From: Prevotella sp.
GTDB lineage: Bacteria; Bacteroidota; Bacteroidia; Bacteroidales; Bacteroidaceae
Reading direction: 5' to 3'
Length of the DNA: 53,328 nt
Assembly (NCBI GenBank): GCA_003447235.1
Contig: DLZV01000023.1
Span: 2,675 to 56,002 of the forward strand
The notes beneath the pieces were generated by a model that had not been told where the DNA came from, did no database searches, and saw nothing but the letters and a program-made list of their open reading frames with translations. Positions 25,043 through 33,405 of the stretch are shown in pieces. Position numbers and translations under genes: made by a program. The first letter of the stretch is position 1, and each line of letters opens with the position of its first letter.

Positions 25043-25103
25043 TTCCACTTCAATAGGTATTAGTCCTTCTTTAAGGTAAAAAGATTGTTTTCAGGATAAC
25101 GAT
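25008..25103 (-). ncRNA. Predicted small RNA-B, about 95 nt
   Basis: A perfect promoter at 25105-25137 and an intrinsic terminator with a GNRA-type GTGA loop delimit a transcript of about 95 nt with no sensible reading frame. Its 5' part reads ATCGTTATCCTGAAAACAAT and then CTTTTTACCTTA, the near complement of RNA-A 17066-17098. The gap 24686-25264 that contains it otherwise holds the spt terminator, the polypurine tract and the terminator of the next TonB gene. The promoter and terminator are direct observations; pairing with RNA-A is inference. Confidence 0.62.
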
Positions 25104-25104
25104 G

Positions 25105-25137
25105 GCAAAGTTAATGTTTTCTGCTGACTAATGCAAA
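25105..25137 (-). promoter_or_regulatory. Promoter of small RNA-B
   Basis: On the minus strand TTTG (25137-25134), exactly 20 nt, then TAACTTTGC (25113-25105). No protein gene lies behind it. Confidence 0.8.
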
Positions 25138-25209
25138 CATTTAAGGTCTTTTTTTGCAACTTTTTTACCGTGTACCCACACAATTCTCTTTCACCTCATG
25201 GACAGGATG

Positions 25210-25239
25210 AAAAAGCGGCTGACTTCATAAGTCTGCCGC
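25210..25239 (-). terminator. Terminator of the TonB receptor gene
   Basis: On the minus strand GCGGC-A-GACTT, loop ATG, AAGTC-A-GCCGC (25239-25215), then TTTTT. Confidence 0.85.
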
Positions 25240-25264
25240 TAATAATCTGTTATATAGGGAAGGA

Positions 25265-27703
25265 TTAGAACTCGATGGTAATGCGACCATTGATTTGGCG
25301 CCCCGTGAGATAGTTGGGCACAGCATACTGCTGGCCCGTGACGTCCGTGATCCAATAGTAGCTGTTGACATTGTTGATGCCAAAGAGGTTGAGGCAGTCC
25401 AGTCCCAGCCACACATTGCGGAGGATGGACTTCTTGTCGCCCTCGTGGTTGTCGAAGAGGCGGTAGCTCATACCAATATCGGCACGCTTATAGGCTGGCG
25501 CACGGAAGGTATTGGACTCCAGTTCTTTGTGGGGGGCAGAGAAAGGCAGACCATCGGCAAAAGCAAGGCGGAGGCTCATCCGCCACTTGGTCGTACCAGG
25601 GAAGTAGTCGGTAAAGAAGAGGTTGACGGCATAACGCTGGTCCGTGGGCAGGGGGATGGACTTGCCGCCAATCTTCATCCGCGTACTCATCACACTGAAC
25701 GTCAACCACGAAGTGGTCTCGGGCACAAACTCGCCGAAGAGTTTCAGGTCTATACCCGCAGCATGGCCCGAGGCTTCCTGGTCGCCGAAGTAAGTCACCT
25801 TGACATTGTCCACAACATAAGGCGTAAGGCGCGAGAGCATCTTATAGTAGATCTCCGCCGAGAACTTAAACGGCCGGTCAAGCATGCGGAAACTATAATC
25901 CATCGCTCCCACGAGGTGGATGGAGCGTTGAGAACGTATCTTCTGGTTGAGTTTGGCATAGGTCACACCGTTGAGCGTTGTCGTGTCGCGCAACTCCTTG
26001 AAGAAAGGAGCCTGGTAGTAGAGTCCCGTGGCCACACGGAAGGCCAGGTTGCGATTCCATCCCGGGACGATGTTGAGCGAGACGCGGGGTGAGATCAGCG
26101 TCTCTCCATTGAAGTTCCAGTGGGCAAAGCGCACACCGTAGTTGAGTGTATAGAGCGTCGGCACACTATCATTGCCCGTGCGGAAATTCCAGTTGTCCTG
26201 CAGGTAGCCCTCGAAGCGATTGGCACGGAGTTCGTTGCGTGCACGCAGCGAATAGATCATATACAGATCCTTGCCCGTATGGGGCACGTTGTAGCCTGCC
26301 GAGTCGCGATACTCATACTCAGCAGAGTTTTCCGTGACGCGCTCCATCCTCCAGAGCAGCGCACCCTCCACATGGTGGTGGTCCGTCGTGCGGCGCGTCA
26401 TGAGTTTGACGTTGCCCACCGTCGCCTTGAGATAATCGCGCGAATGCTGCATATAAGTACCCACACCAAGGTTTTCGGAAGTCTCCGTCTGCGTCAGCCA
26501 GTACTGTCCCTGGATGTCGTAGCGTTCTTGCTCCTTCGTGGTGAAGATCGACCCGATGAGAGAGACGGAAGTCTTGTTGTCCTTCAGTTTGTGTGTCAAG
26601 GCCAGCGATCCGAAGAAGGTGCGGAAGAGGTCCTTCTCCTGTCCGTCGAAATAGACCTGGAAGTTCTTCACGTTCTCCATGGTACCGAAGTTGGTATTGC
26701 GGTCCTCAGGACGGAAGTTGTAATGGTTCTCCGAGATATTGCCGATGAGGTCGAGCTGCCACCGTTTCGTCGGCTGCCAGGACAGATAGGTCTGATAGTC
26801 GAGGAAGTTGGGTTTATACTCACCGTTGGTCTCCAGCGATCCCAGCACGTAGCGGTTGGTCTTATAGCGGAGGCCGTTGGTCCACGTGAACTTCTTCGCC
26901 GCAAGTCCGACGTAGGCACTGGCACCAAGGAGCGAAGCCGACACCTTGGCCTCCGTGCGCGTAGGTCGCTTGTAGGTGATGTCAAGCGCAGAAGACATCT
27001 TGTCGCCATATTTGGCCTCGAAGCCACCCGAGGAGAATCCCACAGAGGCCACCATATCGGGATTGATGACGGAGAGGCCCTCCTGCTGTCCACTGCGCAC
27101 CAGGAAGGGACGATAGACCTCCACGTCGTTGATATAGACGGAGTTTTCGTCGAACGAACCACCGCGCACGTTATACTGGGAGGTCAACTCCGAATGGGTG
27201 GAGACACCGGCCTGCGTCTGCACCATTTCCTCGACGGCGTTGCCCGAGACCGAGGGAGCCTGCTGCGTAGTCTGAAGGTCCAACTGCTCAGTTGTGCCCT
27301 GGCGTTTCTTCTTGCCCTCCACCGTCACCTCGCCCAGCGTATTGTCGTCGGCCAACTGCACCATGAGGGTCTGGCGCCCACGCGGACGGCGCAGGACGCG
27401 CGTCTTGGTGCGATAACCAACCATCGAGAAACGGACGGCCACACTGTCGGCAGTGTGGAGCTCCAGGCTAAACTCGCCCTTGAGATTGGTCATGGCGAGC
27501 TTGCCCTGCGAGACAACCATCACCGAGGCCAACTCGATCGGATTGCCATTGGTGTCCGACACCTTGCCCTGGAGTGTGAACGACTGGGCCCGGACTCCGA
27601 GGGCACAGAACATCAGCAGGACTGTCCACAGGACGGAAATGGTCCATCGGTATGGGAAAGCAGCCTGCTTGTTATCTCGTATGGTTTTCTTCTGATACAT
27701 CAT
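25265..27703 (-). CDS. TonB-dependent receptor with carboxypeptidase-like domain
   Basis: The 812-residue protein has a signal peptide ending near GVRAQS, a carboxypeptidase-like beta-sandwich (about 22-105; GKVSDTNGNPIELASVMV) and a plug with VRGGSFDENSVYINDVEVYRPF and GFSSGGFEAKYGDKMSSALDI. A 22-strand-type barrel ends in Phe. The QYNVRGGSFDEN segment places it among non-SusC Bacteroidetes receptors. No SusD-like or substrate-specific neighbour exists, so the ligand is unknown. The start may be 27703 (MMYQKK) or 27721; both give the same signal peptide. No -7 box is evident. Confidence 0.88.
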   Translation of the reverse strand: MMYQKKTIRDNKQAAFPYRWTISVLWTVLLMFCALGVRAQSFTLQGKVSDTNGNPIELASVMVVSQGKLAMTNLKGEFSLELHTADSVAVRFSMVGYRTKTRVLRRPRGRQTLMVQLADDNTLGEVTVEGKKKRQGTTEQLDLQTTQQAPSVSGNAVEEMVQTQAGVSTHSELTSQYNVRGGSFDENSVYINDVEVYRPFLVRSGQQEGLSVINPDMVASVGFSSGGFEAKYGDKMSSALDITYKRPTRTEAKVSASLLGASAYVGLAAKKFTWTNGLRYKTNRYVLGSLETNGEYKPNFLDYQTYLSWQPTKRWQLDLIGNISENHYNFRPEDRNTNFGTMENVKNFQVYFDGQEKDLFRTFFGSLALTHKLKDNKTSVSLIGSIFTTKEQERYDIQGQYWLTQTETSENLGVGTYMQHSRDYLKATVGNVKLMTRRTTDHHHVEGALLWRMERVTENSAEYEYRDSAGYNVPHTGKDLYMIYSLRARNELRANRFEGYLQDNWNFRTGNDSVPTLYTLNYGVRFAHWNFNGETLISPRVSLNIVPGWNRNLAFRVATGLYYQAPFFKELRDTTTLNGVTYAKLNQKIRSQRSIHLVGAMDYSFRMLDRPFKFSAEIYYKMLSRLTPYVVDNVKVTYFGDQEASGHAAGIDLKLFGEFVPETTSWLTFSVMSTRMKIGGKSIPLPTDQRYAVNLFFTDYFPGTTKWRMSLRLAFADGLPFSAPHKELESNTFRAPAYKRADIGMSYRLFDNHEGDKKSILRNVWLGLDCLNLFGINNVNSYYWITDVTGQQYAVPNYLTGRQINGRITIEF

Positions 27704-27813
27704 AAATATATAACGTCCCAATGGGTGGTTTATTGTTTTTCCCCCACCTTATTCTATCGCGCGAGAGACTGTCTTTTTTAGCGGAATATAAAAATCAGAC
27801 GGGGATACAGAAT

Positions 27814-27865
27814 CCAAGAGTCTTATAGAGACCAAGAGTCCTATAGAAATAAATAGCCTTATAGA
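27814..27865. repeat. Short tandem repeat before RNase G's 3' end
   Basis: CCAAGAGTCTTATAGA (27814-27829) and CCAAGAGTCCTATAGA (27832-27847) with a third partial copy (ATAGCCTTATAGA). It lies in a 252-bp intergenic region without other signals apart from the terminator. Confidence 0.5.
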
Positions 27866-27909
27866 AAAAGAGCGGTCACCCGTGCACGTTCATGCGCTGG
27901 TGGCCGCTC
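27865..27909 (-). terminator. Terminator of the RNase G gene
   Basis: On the minus strand GAGCGGCCACC (27909-27899) pairs with GGTGACCGCTC (27880-27870), followed by TTTTT. Confidence 0.8.
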
Positions 27910-27955
27910 CTTCATCTCTTGTCACTATCAAGTGGGCTTGAAAAAGTCATTTCTC

Positions 27956-29524
27956 TTACTTGTCGTTCTCCTCTTTCATGTCGATAAACTGGCGGTTTCC
28001 GTCGTAGAACTCATACTGCAGGAAACCCAACTTCTGAGAGGGAACGACGCGGACGCCGATTCCATACTTCAATTGCCACCTCAACTTCAGGCTCATCAAG
28101 CCCTGGTTGATATAGGCAGCCACATAGGGATGGACGTGCAGGTAGAACCTCTTCACGCCGACTTTGTTAACCAATCGGTCAATCTTTCGCTCCAACTGAT
28201 CCGTGAAAAGAATACTGGAACGGATCTTTCCAGTCCCGAAACAGGTCGGGCAGGTTTCGTCAACGTCGATATCCATGGCCGGGCGCACACGCTGGCGCGT
28301 GATCTGCATCAGTCCAAACTTGCTCAGCGGCAAGATATTGTGGCGTGCACGGTCATTCTGCATGTTCTTGCACATGCGCTCGTAGAGCATCTGCCGGTCT
28401 TCGGCCAGGTGCATGTCAATAAAATCGACCACGATGATTCCTCCCATATCTCGCAGTCGCAATTGGCGCGCCAGCTCGTCGGCAGCACCGAGGTTGGTGT
28501 CGAGGGCGTTCTGCTCCTGACCCTTCTCCTTGGTACGGTTGCCACTGTTGACATCGACGACATGCATGGCCTCAGTGTGCTCTATAATAAGGTAGCAACC
28601 GTGGCCATAGTTGATGGTCTTGCCAAAGCTGGACTTGATTTGCTTGGTGACGTTGAAGTTGTCGAAGATGGGGACCTTGCCCGTGTAGCGCTTGACAATG
28701 CCCTCCTTTTCCGGCGCAATGAGCGATACATAGTGCTTCACCGCCGTGCAGATTTCGTCATCGTTGACGTAGATGTTCTCGTAGGACGGATTGAACAAGT
28801 CGCGCAGCATGGCCACTGCCCTACCCGTCTCCTCGAATGCGAGCTGAGGACGCTCCTGCGTCTTCTGCGCCTTGGTGATGGTCTGTTCCCATCGACGCAA
28901 AAGCACCTTCATCTCCGCATCAAGCTCTGCGACGCACTTGCCTTGCGCCACGGTGCGTACGATCACGCCAAAATTCTTCGGCTTGATGCTTTGGATGAGC
29001 TGCTTCAGACGTGCACGCTCCTCCGAACTCTTGATTTTAGACGACACATTGACCTTTTCTCCAAAGGGCATGAGGACAAGGAAGCGTCCTGCGAAGGACA
29101 ACTCCGTCGTCAGACGGGGGCCTTTCGTAGAGATGGGCTCCTTGACCACCTGCACGATAACCTCCTGACCCACAGAGAGCGTCTGCTGGATGCTGCCGTC
29201 CTTCTTGAGATCGGGAAGGCGCGAGGCCTTGGTGATGGGGAAAAGTCGCTTGCGGTCTCCCTGAACCTGCTTCAGGTACTTCGCGTAGGAGTTGAATTGA
29301 CTTCCAAGGTCAAGATAGTGAAGAAAAGCGTCGCGCTCATAGCCTACATCGACGAAGCAGGCATTGAGGCCGGGCATCAGTTTCTTTACCTTTGCCACAT
29401 AAATGTTGCCCACAGAGAAACTTGCCTCGCGGGGCTCGCGCTGGTACTCCACCAACCGCTTGTCCTCAAGCAAGGCTATCGAGATTTCCTTGGGCTGAGC
29501 ATCGATAATTACTTCGCTGGTCAT
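27956..29524 (-). CDS. rng: Ribonuclease E/G family endoribonuclease
   Basis: The 522-residue protein begins with the S1-like RNA-binding domain (NIYVAKVKKLMPGLNACFVDVGYERDAFL, visible as GNIYVAKVKKLMPG near residue 40). The catalytic region LRDMGGIIVVDFIDM contains the Mg-binding Asp. The Zn-link CPTCFGTGKI follows. The length matches RNase G rather than the longer RNase E. It cleaves single-stranded A/U-rich RNA in rRNA and mRNA processing. It is downstream of the small ribosomal peptide and HU genes but separated by a strong terminator, so it may have its own promoter or rely on readthrough. Confidence 0.95.
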   Translation of the reverse strand: MTSEVIIDAQPKEISIALLEDKRLVEYQREPREASFSVGNIYVAKVKKLMPGLNACFVDVGYERDAFLHYLDLGSQFNSYAKYLKQVQGDRKRLFPITKASRLPDLKKDGSIQQTLSVGQEVIVQVVKEPISTKGPRLTTELSFAGRFLVLMPFGEKVNVSSKIKSSEERARLKQLIQSIKPKNFGVIVRTVAQGKCVAELDAEMKVLLRRWEQTITKAQKTQERPQLAFEETGRAVAMLRDLFNPSYENIYVNDDEICTAVKHYVSLIAPEKEGIVKRYTGKVPIFDNFNVTKQIKSSFGKTINYGHGCYLIIEHTEAMHVVDVNSGNRTKEKGQEQNALDTNLGAADELARQLRLRDMGGIIVVDFIDMHLAEDRQMLYERMCKNMQNDRARHNILPLSKFGLMQITRQRVRPAMDIDVDETCPTCFGTGKIRSSILFTDQLERKIDRLVNKVGVKRFYLHVHPYVAAYINQGLMSLKLRWQLKYGIGVRVVPSQKLGFLQYEFYDGNRQFIDMKEENDK

Positions 29525-29657
29525 TTTTTCTTTACTTATCCTGATGAAATTGGTTAATGGCTGAGCCTGTCCGTCCTGGCAGCGGTTGCATCCCTATCAT
29601 ATAATACCTATAATAAGAAGCTTCGCTCCGCGACGATTTGCAGGCCTCGCCAGACTC

Positions 29658-29728
29658 AAAAAAAAGTGGGCGGGGCTTGCCGACATTATTCCAAGGGATT
29701 AGAACGTCGCGCCGACAAGCACCGCCCA
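29658..29728 (-). terminator. Strong terminator between the bS22-like and rng genes
   Basis: A 17-bp stem (29728-29712 with 29683-29667; one mismatch, two G-T pairs) is followed on the minus strand by eight T. Confidence 0.8.
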
Positions 29729-29775
29729 TACTCGAAGACTGTGTGAGACTTCGGCTTTCAGCCTATAAGATGGGC

Positions 29776-29865
29776 TTACTTGCTCTTATGTCTGTTCTTT
29801 CTCAGTATCTTCTTACGCTTGTGCGTAGCCATCTTGTGTCCCTTTTTCTTTCTTCCGTTTGGCAT
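29776..29865 (-). CDS. AURKAIP1/COX24-domain ribosomal peptide (bS22/mS38-like), 29 aa
   Basis: This is a 29-codon gene encoding MPNGRKKKGHKMATHK and then a tail rich in Lys, Arg and His. The KMATHKRKK core and overall length match the small AURKAIP1/COX24-domain proteins annotated in many Bacteroidetes genomes. These are related to mitochondrial mS38 and mycobacterial bS22 of the small ribosomal subunit. Its place between HU and rng is consistent. Pairwise length, composition and context make me confident it is real despite its size; ribosome binding is inferred from the relatives. Confidence 0.8.
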   Translation of the reverse strand: MPNGRKKKGHKMATHKRKKILRKNRHKSK

Positions 29866-29913
29866 TGCTTAATGATTTTAAATTGTTTTACTTATCTTAA
29901 TTATTGAAATTGA

Positions 29914-30207
29914 CTATTCCACTTCTCCTAAGTCTCTCATGCGGTCGATGAAAGACTTGGCCGGCTTGAATGCCGGGAACTTGTGAGCGGGGATGGTAAT
30001 CGTGATGTTCTTGGAAATATTGCGGGCGGTCTTCTCGGCACGCTGCTTGACAACGAAGCTGCCAAAACCACGGAGATAGACATTCTCCTTACGCTCCATC
30101 ATGCTTTCCTTGATGCACGACATGAACTCCTCCACAACGGCGGCCACGTCCTTTTTGCCCACACCAGTTCTTTCAACAATTTCGTTGATGATATCTGCCT
30201 TTGTCAT
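29914..30207 (-). CDS. HU-family DNA-binding protein
   Basis: The 97-residue protein has the canonical HU/IHF fold order: MTKADIINEIVERTGVGKKDV helices (first 20 residues are MTKADIINEIVERTGVGKKD), then VYLRGFGSFVVKQRAEKTAR and the DNA-binding arm ending NITITIPAHKFPAFKPAKSF. The IPAHKFPAFKP block is typical of Bacteroidetes HU. It compacts and bends DNA as a dimer. The bS22-like gene follows 48 bp downstream, probably in one transcript. Confidence 0.95.
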   Translation of the reverse strand: MTKADIINEIVERTGVGKKDVAAVVEEFMSCIKESMMERKENVYLRGFGSFVVKQRAEKTARNISKNITITIPAHKFPAFKPAKSFIDRMRDLGEVE

Positions 30208-30261
30208 TCCTGTTGTTGTTGATATTATCTTACTTTTATTATTACATCCTCTAAACGGACT

Positions 30262-30270
30262 GCAAAGATA
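30262..30270 (-). promoter_or_regulatory. -7 box of the HU operon
   Basis: TATCTTTGC on the minus strand with TTTC 20 nt upstream (30294-30291). The leader to 30207 is about 50 nt. Confidence 0.6.
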
Positions 30271-30354
30271 CTCATTTTCAGATGAATAGGGAAATTTATT
30301 AGCAGTTTTTTGCTAAAATATCTCGAATCGGCCTCTTTTCTCCTTTTTATATAT

Positions 30355-30363
30355 TACCTTTGC
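30355..30363 (+). promoter_or_regulatory. -7 box of the pantothenate kinase gene
   Basis: TACCTTTGC, 21 nt before the ATG at 30385; no canonical -33 element. Confidence 0.55.
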
Positions 30364-30384
30364 AGCCAAAAAAAGCTCTAAGAC

Positions 30385-31209
30385 ATGAAAACTACCATCG
30401 GCATTGATGTCGGTATCTCAACGACGAAGATTGTCGGCGTGAGGGACGGAGAGGTAAGCTCACCCCTGCGGATCCGCGCCACAGACCCTGTGACATCACT
30501 TTATGGAGCCTTTGGCAAATACCTGTACGACAATCAGATAGACCTCAACGACATCGAGCAGGTCATGCTGACGGGTGTGGGTGCAGCCTACATCGACTCG
30601 CCCATCTACGGACTCCCCACGACCAAGGTGGAGGAGTTTATCGCTGACGGGCTGGGAGCCCAGCACGAATCGCAACTAAGCAAGATGATCGTGGTCTCCA
30701 TGGGAACGGGCACTTCCATCGTGCAGTGTGACGGCGACCACATCAAGCACATCGGAGGCATAGGAATCGGAGGTGGCACGCTCTCGGGCCTCTCGCGGCT
30801 GCTGCTCCAGACCGACGATGCCAACCAAGTGGCGGAACTAGCACAAGGGGGCGACATTGCCAAGATCAACTTGCTCATCGGCGACATCTCGCCCAATCCG
30901 CTGCCAGGGCTGCCTATGGATGCCACAGCTTCGCTCTTCGCTCACGCACAGGCCAATGCCAGCCGTGCCGACATCGCACTCGGCCTGATCAATCTCGTGC
31001 TCCAGGCCATTGGCTCGGCTGCTGTCCTCAGCGCGCTACGCAGCGGTATCAAAGACTTCGTGATGATTGGCAACCTGACGCTGCTGCCTCAGTGCAAGAC
31101 CGTCTTCCCCATCATTGAGCGCATCTACGGCGTGAAGTTTATCATCCCGAAGCACTCGGAGTTTTGCACGGCCATCGGAGCCGCACTCGACTACGCCAAC
31201 CGGAAATAG
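30385..31209 (+). CDS. coaW: Type II pantothenate kinase
   Basis: The 274-residue ASKHA-fold kinase begins with the phosphate-1 loop TTIGIDVGISTTKIVGV and has the SMGTGTSIVQ phosphate-2 and GIGIGGGTLSGLS adenosine motifs typical of type II enzymes. It phosphorylates pantothenate, the first step of CoA synthesis. Type II pantothenate kinases are known from staphylococci, bacilli, eukaryotes and some Bacteroidetes. It is a single-gene unit, convergent with the next gene at 20 bp. Confidence 0.9.
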   Translation: MKTTIGIDVGISTTKIVGVRDGEVSSPLRIRATDPVTSLYGAFGKYLYDNQIDLNDIEQVMLTGVGAAYIDSPIYGLPTTKVEEFIADGLGAQHESQLSKMIVVSMGTGTSIVQCDGDHIKHIGGIGIGGGTLSGLSRLLLQTDDANQVAELAQGGDIAKINLLIGDISPNPLPGLPMDATASLFAHAQANASRADIALGLINLVLQAIGSAAVLSALRSGIKDFVMIGNLTLLPQCKTVFPIIERIYGVKFIIPKHSEFCTAIGAALDYANRK

Positions 31210-31228
31210 CCACGCACAAAGCCACTCC

Positions 31229-32044
31229 CTACTCTTCTATTTCCTTGAGGCTTCGGGCAAAATTGCTAAAAAAGTTGCTCACCGTCTCCAGCGTCGCATA
31301 GGGAAGGTAGCGGAAGCTCCGTCTGAGATTGCGGCGCAGGACGGCAGAATTGTTGCTGACAAATCCCGTCCTCGTCTGGCGGAAGTGCCATTCCTGTGCC
31401 GTATCCTTGACCAGGTTGCTCACGCTGCTGACGGCCAACTTGAAGGCTGCAGGCTCCTCGCGGTGCACAAACGGCAGTTCGTCAGGTTCGAAGTCGAAGA
31501 CCGAGATGAGGATACTACCCTGCAACTGGGCCATGCGCTGCAGATGAAGGCGTAGCAACCAGTTGTCGAGTTTGACGAAATCGACCCGGTCGCCCTTCTC
31601 CCGAAGGTAGCGGCCAAGAAAAATGATGCCGCGCATATTGATACCGTGGTTGAGGAAGTCCTGCTCATTGACGACAAGCAGCCGCAGCAAGTCCATCGTC
31701 TCCACGGAGGTGTCTATGCTATGGCGCTCACCATCGAGCAGCTTCACATAGCGCTTGTTGAGCATTCCCATACTCATGCCGACCTTGCGCGAGACAAGTT
31801 CGGCAAGGCTCTGCTGCTTCTGTGCGTCTTGCTCTGCCCGGAGAAGTATCTCCTCGGGCATGTTCAGTCCCTGCTCCCCATGATGCTTCTGCACGCCACG
31901 AAGAAACACATCAGCCACGCCTTGGACCTCCACCATCTGGTAGAGGCGACGCCACTTGAACGCCGACATAGGCTCCAAGAGCTCATCGTCGGCGAAGGCA
32001 CCGGAGCGAAGAAGCCGGAAGAAATTGCGCTGAATGATCTCCAT
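31229..32044 (-). CDS. Conserved-looking protein of unknown function
   Basis: The 271-residue cytoplasmic protein from MEIIQRNFFRLLRSG shows no signal peptide or membrane segment. It is mostly alpha-helical, with SAFKWRRLYQMVEVQGV near the N-terminus, a central RLLVVNEQDFLNHGINMRGI and a C-terminal ETVSNFFSNFARSLKEIEE. The opening faintly resembles the N-terminal region of uncharacterised nucleotidyltransferases, but I see no GS..D nucleotidyltransferase motif. It lies 63 bp downstream of the LacI-type regulator on the same strand and may be co-transcribed. I chose 32044 because the upstream extension is short and unlike the rest. Confidence 0.6.
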   Translation of the reverse strand: MEIIQRNFFRLLRSGAFADDELLEPMSAFKWRRLYQMVEVQGVADVFLRGVQKHHGEQGLNMPEEILLRAEQDAQKQQSLAELVSRKVGMSMGMLNKRYVKLLDGERHSIDTSVETMDLLRLLVVNEQDFLNHGINMRGIIFLGRYLREKGDRVDFVKLDNWLLRLHLQRMAQLQGSILISVFDFEPDELPFVHREEPAAFKLAVSSVSNLVKDTAQEWHFRQTRTGFVSNNSAVLRRNLRRSFRYLPYATLETVSNFFSNFARSLKEIEE

Positions 32045-32107
32045 AATCGGTCTTAGCTTGAGTAAGCAAATAAGCAAATAGATGGAAGCGGCTTTTGTCG
32101 GGCCGCC

Positions 32108-33172
32108 TTAGATCGTGGAACGCTGATAGAAGTCGATATTCTCCATCGACAGCAGTTCGATGGGCATGAAATTGACGGGACGGATATCCTCTTTCAGCAC
32201 CAGGGAACGGAAGAGCGCATCGACGGCCTTGAAGCCCTGCATGAAACCGTGCTGGGCTATGAGGAAAGAGATGGCACCGCGGCGGACGCAGTCCGCATTC
32301 TTATGAACGACGTCATAGCCCATCACCTGCACGCGTTCGTTCTGGTGGCGCTGGAGATACTCGCCTACGATCCATGCGCGCGAATTGAACGTAATGCAAT
32401 GGCGAACCTCGGGATGGTTGCGGAAGAAGTCGTCCAGCAATCGGTCGTTGTCCTTCTGCGTTCCGTCCAAGGGAAGCGTCAGCGCCTTGATGTCCACCTG
32501 CGGGAAGTTGTTCTCCATGTAGTGGCGGAAACCCACCTCGCGGTTTTCCTGCTGCTGCGAGGGTCTGTAGCCCTCCCTGCCCTGCTTCATCAGCATGATG
32601 GCGGGGTCGCCTCCGGCGATCAACATCAAGATCTTGGCAGCGAAATAGCCACTTTGGAAGGAGTCTTGGCCAAAGAAAGCAAGCGGCTGAAGATCTGCCA
32701 TATAGGAATCGAGCAAGACCAAGGGGACGCCTGTCGCATGGAGTTTGTCGGCAAAGGCTTTAGCCAACTCACGTGCAGGCGGCACGAGGATCACACCATC
32801 AGGATTGAGCAGCATGCAGTCGGAGGCAGCATCCTCAAACGACTGCGCGTCGAGGCGACTGTAGTGGATGAATTTCACGTCGATCTGGAAATCGCGGCGA
32901 AACTCCACGGCCTCTACCATACCGTCCTCCACCTCGTCCCAATACGCCTCGCTCGCATGGCGCGGCATCAAACAATAGAACGTGAAGGAGCGATTATACG
33001 CCAAGGCGCTGGCGTACATATTCGGCTCATAGTTGAGCTCCTTGAGAACGTTGTTCACTTTGGCCAACGACGCTGCCGACACATTGGGCCGATTATGTAG
33101 TACACGATCTACCGTGCCTACAGAGACGCCTGCTCTTTCTGCAATATCCTTTATCCTTATCTTCTTGTTCAT
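32108..33172 (-). CDS. LacI-family transcriptional regulator
   Basis: The 354-residue protein has an N-terminal LacI helix-turn-helix (RIKDIAERAGVSVGTVDRVL), a hinge region, and a periplasmic-binding-protein-like effector domain (about 60-345). The VSVGTVDRVLHNR sequence is the variant common in Bacteroidetes. It should bind a sugar-like effector and operator DNA as a dimer. No catabolic genes flank it, so the regulon is unknown. Confidence 0.92.
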   Translation of the reverse strand: MNKKIRIKDIAERAGVSVGTVDRVLHNRPNVSAASLAKVNNVLKELNYEPNMYASALAYNRSFTFYCLMPRHASEAYWDEVEDGMVEAVEFRRDFQIDVKFIHYSRLDAQSFEDAASDCMLLNPDGVILVPPARELAKAFADKLHATGVPLVLLDSYMADLQPLAFFGQDSFQSGYFAAKILMLIAGGDPAIMLMKQGREGYRPSQQQENREVGFRHYMENNFPQVDIKALTLPLDGTQKDNDRLLDDFFRNHPEVRHCITFNSRAWIVGEYLQRHQNERVQVMGYDVVHKNADCVRRGAISFLIAQHGFMQGFKAVDALFRSLVLKEDIRPVNFMPIELLSMENIDFYQRSTI

Positions 33173-33211
33173 CCTTCTTTCAGCAAAGCAATTGTGACAT
33201 TCCTTTCACTT

Positions 33212-33220
33212 GCAAATTTA
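33212..33220 (-). promoter_or_regulatory. -7 box of the LacI-type regulator
   Basis: TAAATTTGC on the minus strand, 39 nt upstream of 33172. Confidence 0.6.
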
Positions 33221-33315
33221 GCTAATATATTTTAATTATCAGTCGTTTTTCATGGAATTAACATTTCCCGAACAAAAGCCCTTTGCTCACGAGCGTAGCG
33301 TAAGCACACAAATAA

Positions 33316-33345
33316 ACCCCCTATCATCCTTTGGACGACGGGGGT
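33316..33345 (-). terminator. Terminator of the rpsF-rpsR-rplI operon
   Basis: On the minus strand ACCCCC-G-TCGTCC pairs with GGATGA-TA-GGGGGT, followed by TTTATTTG. Confidence 0.7.
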
Positions 33346-33405
33346 CTATAATGAATGCTGCTTTACAGTGCTAAAATGCGCTCTAAATCTGTATGCCTAA
33401 TATGA

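Noticed and set aside
24287..25048. 253-codon minus-strand frame with Phe-rich start
   Set aside because: Mostly antisense to spt and otherwise the complement of the polypurine tract.
24909..25079. 56-codon frame of almost only Lys, Arg and Glu
   Set aside because: Composition follows from the polypurine tract; no promoter on that strand.
25265..27703. SusC/SusD-type polysaccharide utilisation locus
   Set aside because: No SusD-like lipoprotein, glycoside hydrolase or hybrid regulator next to the TonB receptor.
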